From contig JALOTD010000027.1 in the NCBI GenBank assembly GCA_025458105.1, positions 41,561 to 105,560 of the forward strand: a stretch of DNA of 64,000 nucleotides, read 5' to 3'. Both the position numbers and the translations under genes were made by a program. Shown here one piece after another: positions 57,887 to 64,000 of this stretch. The stretch comes from Tabrizicola sp. Lineage in GTDB: Bacteria; Pseudomonadota; Alphaproteobacteria; Rhodobacterales; Rhodobacteraceae. The notes below the pieces were generated by a model. The model searched no databases. It was not told the origin of the DNA and was given only the letters and a program-made list of their open reading frames with translations. The number at the start of each line of letters is the position of its first letter. Position 1 is the first letter of the stretch.

Positions 57887-58698
57887 CCCAGAACCTTGCG
57901 CAGCATGTTCAGCGCGACAAGCGTAAGGAACAGGGCAAAGGCGCGTTTTAGGGGCTTGGGGTTCATCGCATGGGCAAGGCGCACGCCAAGGGGCGTGGTC
58001 AGCAGCGTGGTGCCAATAACCACCAGAAAGGCCGGAAGGTTGACCGCTCCGACCGTGTAGGGCGGCGCGTTGGCGACTGGCAGAAAGAGGAACCCAAGCA
58101 CCGCCGGGACCGCAATCAGGACGCCGAAGCCAGAAGCTGTGGCGACAGCGCGATGAATCGGCATGGCGTAAAGCGTCATCAACGGCACCCCGAACGTGCC
58201 GCCGCCGATCCCCATCATCGCCGAAAAGAAGCCGACGGCACCCGCAAGAAGGCTGCGGACCGGCTGGATGGGCATGACCTCTCCTAGACGCCAGCTGTCG
58301 CGGCCAAAGGCCATCCATAGCCCGGCCAGCCCCGCGAGGCCGCCGAACACGGCCTGTAAGGTCAGTGAGGAAACGCGGGAGGCGACAAAAGTTCCCACGG
58401 CGGCGGCGATGACCAAGGTAGGGCCCCAGGTCTTCAGCACCTCCCAGTCCACCGCGCCCTTCTTGTTGTGCGAAGAGACAGATCGCAGCGAAGTGATGAC
58501 GATGGTTGCCATCGACGTCGCAATGCAGACCTGCATCAGTTGATCGCCGCCATAGCCGAGGTAGCCGAAGGCATAGAAAAAGGCAGGGACCAGCACGATC
58601 CCTCCGCCAACGCCCAGAAGCCCGCCGATGACGCCCGCGACCGCGCCAATGGCAAGAAGCGCGATGAACATCGGCAGCAGTGTGGCAAGGTCGGGCAT
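57880..58698 (-). CDS. TauE/SafE family anion permease
   Basis: 272 residues with about eight hydrophobic segments. LLGVGGGIVLVPAFFYAFGYLGYGGD near residue 27 and FFSAMMGIGGGTFGVPLMTLY near 155 are the two repeat signatures of the family, which exports sulfite, sulfoacetate or related anions. The start MPDLATLLPMFIALLAIGAVAGVIG is clear. No sulfonate genes are adjacent, so the substrate is open. The downstream dioxygenase-like gene overlaps it. Confidence 0.88.
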   Translation of the reverse strand: MPDLATLLPMFIALLAIGAVAGVIGGLLGVGGGIVLVPAFFYAFGYLGYGGDQLMQVCIATSMATIVITSLRSVSSHNKKGAVDWEVLKTWGPTLVIAAAVGTFVASRVSSLTLQAVFGGLAGLAGLWMAFGRDSWRLGEVMPIQPVRSLLAGAVGFFSAMMGIGGGTFGVPLMTLYAMPIHRAVATASGFGVLIAVPAVLGFLFLPVANAPPYTVGAVNLPAFLVVIGTTLLTTPLGVRLAHAMNPKPLKRAFALFLTLVALNMLRKVLGW

Positions 58699-59566
58699 GG
58701 ATCACCTGCAATTGGGTTGTCCGGACATAGCCCGGTCCGACGTGCGCTGCCAGTGGCGACTTCCTCAGGATCACCGCGGGACGGTATACCCGGCCCGTTG
58801 CCCGAGCAGGAACGGGGTGCTGCCGCGTTGGCAGCGGATCGAGAACGCGACGGGCGGGGTTTCGGGTCCACGCAGGCCAACAGCCGTGCCGGAGCGCCCT
58901 GCGGCGAGGATCCCGCTGCGGCTGGGGCTGCGCGCAGGCGTGCGGAAGTGGGGCCACCGTTGAGTTTGGGCGTGACTCTTCGGGAGACGCAGAAGGCACG
59001 GGGGGCTGTCCCGAAGCGCGAGCGGCTCCTCTGATTGCTCTTCGGCACGGGACCGTGCCCTGCATCGTCCTCAATAACGCACTGGAACCGCGCTCGGTTG
59101 GGGCGAGCAGCATTACCGAACAGATCCCCGCGCTGACGACGGGCATCTTCGCTAGGTCCGACGATCACCGGGAACTTGGTCGGGTTCGGGGACCCGGAAC
59201 CGTGGGTCGTGGGCAGAGCGGCGCAGTCGCGACGGGGCAGGCAAAGCCGCTTGCTAGACGTCAGAGGGGTGAATGGCCGCAATGCCATTACCAAAATGGC
59301 CGACCATCTGAACGCACTCCTTGCGGCGGAGACCGGGAGATGAGGCCAGCTGCACCCGGAAAGCCATGTGCTGGTCCATGAAGTGCCGACATCGGCATAT
59401 GGTTAAGCGGTGCCACGCGGGACCATCGGCTCATCACGGGACGCCCGGCGTCGATGTGGGGCAGGCAAAAGGGGGCTGGAAGCTTGGGATACCGGATGGT
59501 ATCGAAAGTGCCCGCTTCCCGTCGCGGCGTGTTCGCTCCCCTCCCCTTCCCTTCCAAAGGCGCGCC
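58699..59566. other. 868-bp stretch without a convincing gene; possibly decayed coding sequence
   Basis: Several open frames exist on both strands but none has a family match or a good start. On the plus strand a short frame ending at about 59341 encodes RGVNGRNAITKMADHLNALL, which looks protein-like but is interrupted upstream by stops and frame changes. The region separates the minus-strand TauE block from the Bcr/CflA exporter, whose promoter it must include. Confidence 0.45.
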
Positions 59567-60757
59567 ATGTCTGATCGAATTCTGCGTCCGGCACTGGTGC
59601 TTGGGCTATTGTCCTGCATCGGCCCTTTTGCCATCGACATGTACCTGCCCGCCATGCCGGAGATCGGCGCGGACCTTGGCACCAGCATCCAGGCGATGCA
59701 GGGAACCATTGTGGCCTATTTCATTGCCTTTGGTCTTGCGCAGCTGGTCTATGGTCCCTGGGCGGATCGCTCTGGCCGCAAGCCGCCGCTGTACGGTGGG
59801 ATCGTGGTCTTCATGTTGGGGTCAGTGCTTTGCACCTTTGCCCCGACGGTTGAATGGCTGACGGCTGGCCGCGCGATCCAGGGCCTGGGTGGGGCGGCCC
59901 TTATGGTGGTGCCGCGCGCGATCATTCGCGACCTTTACACTGGTCCGCAGGCGACACGACTGATGGCGGCGGTGATGATGGTGATCTCGGTGTCGCCCAT
60001 GCTTGCTCCACTCGCAGGTTCCGGACTGATGGCGCTGTTCGACTGGCGAGCAATCTTTGCGGCTTTGCTGCTTGCTGCCGTGGCAAGCCTTGCCATCCTG
60101 ACCCTGTATCAGCCCGAGACACTGGCCCCGCAGGACCGACAGCCGCTGAATCTGACGGCCATGCGCCGTGGTGCAGGCGTGCTGCTCACCGACCCCCTGT
60201 TCATGGGCCTTACCTTTTTGGGCGGCTTCGGCATGGCAAGCTTTTTCGTCTTCATCGCCAGCGCAAGCTTTGTCTACACCGGCGCCTTCGGGCTGTCGCC
60301 CACAGGCTTTTCGATAGCCTTTGCGGTGAACGCGATCGGCTTCTTTGCCGCTTCGCAGATGGCGGGCCCCTTTGGGAAGCGGCACGGTGCGGCCCGAGTT
60401 ATGGCCTGGGCCTCGCTTGGCTTTGCGGTGTTCACCATCCTGTTGTTCGTGCAGGCCCTGATCGGGGGCATGACCCTTTGGCTGTGCATGGCGGGCCTGT
60501 TCCTGGCCAACGCCTGTCTGGGACTGATCATCCCGACAGCGATGGTCATGGCGCTGGACGAGCATGGTGACATCGCGGGGTTGGCATCGTCACTGGGCGG
60601 AACGCTGCAGATGCTTGCGGGTGGTGCGATGATCGCAGCGGTCGGGCCGTTCTTTGACGGAACGGCGACGCCGATGCTCGGGGCTATCGCGCTGTGCGGA
60701 GTATTGGTCCTTGTCCTGAGCCGTGGGGTTTTGGCCCGGCAGTCCGAGGCGGCCTGA
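59567..60757 (+). CDS. Bcr/CflA family multidrug efflux MFS transporter
   Basis: 396 residues, twelve hydrophobic segments. Signature GPFAIDMYLPAMPEIGADL near residue 17 and the MFS motif GPWADRSGRKPPL near 65 identify the Bcr/CflA branch; RAIQGLGGAALMVVPRAIIRD near 102 is the family D-R motif region. Members export bicyclomycin, chloramphenicol or sulfonamides. The ATG at 59567 places helix one at the usual position. It converges on dusA. Confidence 0.88.
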   Translation: MSDRILRPALVLGLLSCIGPFAIDMYLPAMPEIGADLGTSIQAMQGTIVAYFIAFGLAQLVYGPWADRSGRKPPLYGGIVVFMLGSVLCTFAPTVEWLTAGRAIQGLGGAALMVVPRAIIRDLYTGPQATRLMAAVMMVISVSPMLAPLAGSGLMALFDWRAIFAALLLAAVASLAILTLYQPETLAPQDRQPLNLTAMRRGAGVLLTDPLFMGLTFLGGFGMASFFVFIASASFVYTGAFGLSPTGFSIAFAVNAIGFFAASQMAGPFGKRHGAARVMAWASLGFAVFTILLFVQALIGGMTLWLCMAGLFLANACLGLIIPTAMVMALDEHGDIAGLASSLGGTLQMLAGGAMIAAVGPFFDGTATPMLGAIALCGVLVLVLSRGVLARQSEAA

Positions 60758-60836
60758 CCCTTGGAAAAAAGCTGCGTCGACCGTCCCAGGTTCGACGAGC
60801 CGACGTTCCTGCGGCCAAGATGTCACGTTGGGGCGC

Positions 60837-61820
60837 TCAGGCGGCCTGCGATGTCACTTGTTCGAGTGCCAAATCCAGGACTTCAAGCCCGGCGCCATCT
60901 CGGCTGGCGCGTTCCGAAAGGACCCGCCGCCAACTCCGAGCGCCCGGGCGTCCGGTGAAAAGGCCCAACATGTGACGGGTGATCTGATGCAAGCGGCCAC
61001 CCGCAGCAAGATGGTCGGCGATGTAGGGGCGCATGGCGTGGGCCACTGCGACCGGGTCGGGGGCATGACTTTCGCCCCAGAGCGCGTCAGCCCCGATCAG
61101 GATCGAGGCCGGGTCGTGGTAGGCGGCTCGGCCGATCATCACGCCGTCCAATCCCTTGTCCAAAAATCCTTTCGCCTGATCCAACGTGGTGATACCGCCG
61201 TTGATGCAGAGGGTCAGTTCAGGGAACCGCTGTTTCATTCGGAGCACAAGGTCATGGTCCAGCGGTGGGATCTCGCGGTTCTCCTTTGGACTTAGGCCCT
61301 GCAGCCAGGCCTTGCGGGCATGAATGATGACGTGGCGCACCCCTGCCGTGGCAATCGCGTCGATGAAGCGGGGAAGGATGTCCTCGGGATCCTGATCATC
61401 GACGCCAATCCGGCACTTCACGGTGACCGGCACCCCGGTTTCCCCTTGCATCGCACGCACGCAAGTCGCGACCAGTTCGGGGCGTTCCATCAGGATGGCA
61501 CCGAAACAGCCCGACTGCACCCGATCCGACGGGCAGCCGCAGTTCAGGTTGATCTCGTCATAACCCCAAGGCTGCGCCAGGCGCACGGCTTGGGAGAGCT
61601 CAGAGGGATCCGCCCCACCCAGTTGCAGGGCCACGGGATGTTCTTGCGGGGAATAATCCAACAGTCGCGGCTTGGGCCCATAGACGATGGCGGGGGCGGT
61701 CACCATCTCGGTATAGAGCATCGCCCGCTGCGTCATTTGCCGGTGAAAGACCCGGCAGTGCCGATCGGTCCAATCCATCATGGGCGCAACCGATAGTTTA
61801 TGTGATTGCTTTTCTTTCAT
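60837..61820 (-). CDS. dusA: tRNA-dihydrouridine(20/20a) synthase
   Basis: FMN-dependent reduction of U20/U20a in tRNA, 327 residues. LSVAPMMDWTDRHCRVFHR at the N terminus, catalytic Cys in INLNCGCPSDRVQSG near residue 93, VIIHARKAWLQGLSPKENREI near 160 and CINGGITT near 207 define DusA. The start is ATG at 61820 (MKEKQSHKLS); an in-frame ATG at 61883 would add an unconserved tail. Confidence 0.93.
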   Translation of the reverse strand: MKEKQSHKLSVAPMMDWTDRHCRVFHRQMTQRAMLYTEMVTAPAIVYGPKPRLLDYSPQEHPVALQLGGADPSELSQAVRLAQPWGYDEINLNCGCPSDRVQSGCFGAILMERPELVATCVRAMQGETGVPVTVKCRIGVDDQDPEDILPRFIDAIATAGVRHVIIHARKAWLQGLSPKENREIPPLDHDLVLRMKQRFPELTLCINGGITTLDQAKGFLDKGLDGVMIGRAAYHDPASILIGADALWGESHAPDPVAVAHAMRPYIADHLAAGGRLHQITRHMLGLFTGRPGARSWRRVLSERASRDGAGLEVLDLALEQVTSQAA

Positions 61821-62261
61821 TTTTTCTTCAATCCGTTGGCCCAGCTTGCGCCCACTTCCAAAGACATCCTGATAGCCTCGCATATCCCCTTCTGCGATGG
61901 CTGACCACAGACATAGCGCAGATGAAACTGGTCTCGAACACCAAGGGTCCCGCCGGTGCCTGACCTGCGGCAAGTTCAGAGGGAGGGGCCGCTGCTCGAC
62001 GGAGACGCTCTGTGGCAATTCAGACGAGGGTCGCCGAAAAGTCACGGACATCGGCGGCTTTGCAAGCGAACGTGTTGTCTGCGGCGCGGACCTTTCAATT
62101 GGTCTCTTTGGTGACCCAGAGTCTGTACCGCATCCGAAATCTACGCCGCAGAGCCTACCAGCGGATGCGGAGAACCGGTCTTCATCGTCTCGGCCTTGGT
62201 GGCGATTGGGACACCCTGGACTGATGTCACTTAACGATGTCCGGATCTTTCCGGTCATTTC
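61821..62261. other. Intergenic region with possible decayed coding sequence
   Basis: It holds the dusA promoter on the left. On the plus strand a frame at 62012-62224 ends VSLVTQSLYRIRNLRRRAY and further residues, but has no clear start or family. Its neighbour to the right is a frameshifted LuxR remnant, so this may be part of the same decayed locus. No RNA gene recognised. Confidence 0.4.
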
Positions 62262-62590
62262 GTGACCCCCGTTTCGGAATTGGTCCCTTGGACAGAGGCC
62301 ATGCCGGCACAGTCTTTCGCAGCACAACCGGAACGCGGCTTGCGGGTTGTGCCGGGGACGTCGGGGCATCTGGTCTACCTGCGGGGCCTGACCAGCCTCC
62401 CGTCACCCGCGGCCGTCGAGGCTGACCTGTCCGCGCGCGAGCTTGAGTGGATTGTATGGGCGACCGAGGGGGCAAGCACCAAACAGATCGCGACCGTGAG
62501 ATGATATCAGCGGCGACCGTCATCCACCATCTGAACAAGCTCGTCGGCAAGATCGATGCCGCAAACCGCAATCAAGGCCCTGGGAATTGG
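62262..62590 (+). pseudogene. Frameshifted remnant of a LuxR-type regulator (HTH domain)
   Basis: The first frame reads LSARELEWIVWATEGASTKQIATV and then hits a stop at 62502. A shifted frame continues MISAATVIHHLNKLVGKIDAANRNQ, which completes the LuxR helix-turn-helix (…EIA..LGIS..TV..HL…KL…NR.Q). A single-base loss near 62498 explains the break. The 3' end after NRNQ is also missing, running straight into the tail of the ABC ATPase gene. Only the C-terminal DNA-binding part is recognisable. Confidence 0.7.
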
Positions 62591-62607
62591 GCCGATCTAG
62601 GGCCCGT

Positions 62608-63556
62608 TCAGGCAGGCACCAGCCGCAGGTCCTCGGGCGCGAAGCCCAGATGGATGGTCTCTCCGGCGCGGAACGGGACGGGTTGTGGCGCGCCGATGGC
62701 GAAGATGGAACCAGCGGGCGTGGCCAGCGTGTATTGCACCGAATTGCCCAGCCAGGCGGCATAGGTGACTTCGGCAGGCAAGGTCACGGGGCCGGGATCG
62801 CGGGTCAGGCGGGCATGGTGCGGGCGCAGCACCAGTTTGGCGGCGCCAGTTGTCTGGCTGGGCAAGGGAAGGGTCAGCCGCAGATCGCCCAGGGTGACAC
62901 CGGTTTCTTCGCCCGCCCGGGTGACCTCAACATCGATCAGGTTTGCGTCGCCGATGAAGTCGGCGATGAAGGCGTTCGCGGGCCGGTCGTACAGGTCGTG
63001 CGGCGTGCCTTCTTGCGATATCTCGGCGTTCTTCATCACGATGATCCGGTCCGAGACCGCCATCGCCTCTTCCTGGTCATGCGTCACATAGACGGCCGTC
63101 AGGCCAAGGCGTTGCTGGATCTGGCGGATCTCCTCGCGCACGTGGCGGCGAAGCTTCGCATCGAGGTTGGAGAGCGGTTCGTCCAACAGCAGCACTTCGG
63201 GTTCCAGCACGATGGCCCGCGCCACCGCCACGCGCTGCTGCTGCCCGCCGGAAAGCTCGGACGGCAGCCGCGCGCCGAACCCCTTCAGGCCCACGGTCTC
63301 CAGTCCCCTGGAACACCATCGACACGCGGCGATAGGTGGCCGAAAGATGCGTGACATCCTGCCCGCCGATCAGGATACGCCCCTCGCTGGCGCTTTCCAG
63401 CCCGGCAATCAGGCGCAGCGTCGTGGTCTTTCCGCAGCCCGATGGCCCCAGAAGCGTGACGAGCGTGCCGGGCGCGATGTCCAGCGACAGGGGTTTCAGC
63501 GCGACGACCGACCCGAAGGTCTTGGTCACGTTCTCGAACCGGACGGAACCTTTCAT
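62608..63556 (-). pseudogene. Fe(III)/spermidine-type ABC transporter ATPase, interrupted by deletion and frameshift
   Basis: Piece one (63556 to about 63308) starts MKGSVRFENVTKTFGSVVAL with Walker A GPSGCGKTTT and reaches RRVSMVFQ. Piece two, in another frame (about 63320 to 62608), resumes [32 protein letters not shown] with Walker [13 protein letters not shown] and a TOBE tail. Between VFQ and RGLE homologues have about 30 residues (SYALFPHMTV and onward, including the rest of the Q-loop). GGAGAGGA precedes the ATG at 63556. The permease gene upstream is also damaged. Either a pseudogene or an assembly error. Confidence 0.82.
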
Positions 63557-63567
63557 GGTCCTCTCCT

Positions 63568-64000
63568 TCAATGGGATTCGATACGATCGGCGCGGCGCAG
63601 TTTGCGGCGGCCGATGATCAGTTGCAGGGCAAGGATGGCGGCCATGTTGTAGCGCGCCGAGACGAGGAAGATGACCGCCGAGACCGAGGTGATGGCGCGC
63701 ACGAAGCTGTAGGTCAGCGCGGCCAGGATCGCGGGGCCGAGAAGCGGCAGGATCACCCGGCGGAGCGTGGTGGCAGAGTTGGCACCCAGCGTGATCGAGG
63801 CTTCGTCAAGCGAGCGGTCAAGCTGGCTCATCGCCGCGATGCCACCGCGCACGCCGACGGGCATGTTGCGGAAGATGAAGACGATGACAAGGATCAGGCC
63901 AGTGGCGGTAAGCTCGATGGGCGGGAAGTTGAAGGCCATGACATAGGCCACGCCGATCACCGTGCCGGGGATGGCGAAGGACAGCATGGTCGAGAACTCG
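63568..64000 (-). CDS. Fe(III)-type ABC transporter permease, 5' partial, with an internal gap
   Basis: The frame runs off the right edge of the window. Visible sequence has LSFAIPGTVIGVAYVMAF, LVIVFIFRNMPVGVRGG, and the EAA loop LDEASITLGANSATTLRRVILPLL typical of FbpB/AfuB permeases. After VSARYNMA homologues have roughly 35 residues (TAYI-GRVENG-type, then a helix) before ILALQLIIGRRKL; here they adjoin at about 63640, in frame. The final membrane helix is therefore probably affected. The stop is 12 bases upstream of the ATPase gene start. Confidence 0.8.
   Translation of the reverse strand, partial: EFSTMLSFAIPGTVIGVAYVMAFNFPPIELTATGLILVIVFIFRNMPVGVRGGIAAMSQLDRSLDEASITLGANSATTLRRVILPLLGPAILAALTYSFVRAITSVSAVIFLVSARYNMAAILALQLIIGRRKLRRADRIESH

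Noticed and set aside
57056..58060. 334-codon plus-strand frame antisense to the PhyH-like and TauE genes
   Set aside because: TauE motifs on the minus strand are clear; this frame has no start context or domain.
59854..60570. Frame within the Bcr/CflA gene encoding a Gly/Arg/His-rich product
   Set aside because: It is an out-of-frame shadow of a complete MFS transporter.

Overview
The window is GC-rich chromosomal DNA of an alphaproteobacterium, most likely a member of the Rhodobacteraceae. The evidence is gene content and synteny: a polyol operon in the order smoE-F-G-K-S-mtlK, a glnB-glnA pair, yajC-secD-secF followed by a Mth938-like gene, ccmA-B-C-D-G, a tetrameric sarcosine oxidase operon, and the DMSP lyase gene dddP. 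No rRNA, tRNA, CRISPR array or intact insertion sequence was seen.

Layout. 1-6.2 kb: sorbitol/mannitol ABC importer plus two polyol dehydrogenases. 6.3-9.8 kb: NAD(P)HX repair gene carrying an in-frame palindromic insertion, then glnB and a broken glnA. 10-16 kb: an unknown membrane protein, an alpha/beta hydrolase, a DUF3445 protein, dddP, an EEP-family hydrolase, and a TetR regulator divergent from a small membrane protein with two matching operators between them. 16-22.7 kb: purB, two small secreted Cys-motif proteins, a solitary fliG-like gene, an outer membrane barrel, a DMT exporter, a lipid A type acyltransferase and a DUF1223 protein. 22.8-28.5 kb: acnA (with a gap) and the haem-export/cytochrome c maturation operon. 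28.6-39 kb: aldo/keto reductase, Sec accessory genes, serS, a TspO-like protein, der, bamB and a TPR partner. 39-48.9 kb: a large secreted caspase-fold TPR protein, an Atm1-type exporter with a divergent ArsR regulator, a LysM protein, a LOG protein, sodB and two small secreted proteins. 49-57 kb: soxB-(38-aa ORF)-fkbM-soxD-soxA-soxG, then ccmI-ruvX-DUF1289. 57-64 kb: a PhyH-like protein, TauE, a non-coding or decayed stretch, a Bcr/CflA exporter, dusA, a LuxR remnant and a damaged Fe(III)-type ABC transporter.

Gene cooperation: polyols enter through SmoEFGK and are oxidised by SmoS and MtlK. Methylated osmolytes are handled by DddP (DMSP) and sarcosine oxidase (glycine betaine/creatine breakdown). 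CcmABCDG and the distant CcmI serve cytochrome c assembly.

Three observations stand out. (1) Six internal segments, each normally among the most conserved of its family, are missing from five genes (glnA twice, acnA, secD, and the ABC ATPase and permease at the right end). This looks like a systematic assembly fault or, less likely, real decay. (2) A 68-bp element made of three consecutive palindromes occurs twice, both times between convergent genes, with compensatory base changes between copies. (3) A 38-codon ORF is joined to soxB and fkbM by ATGA overlaps at both ends.
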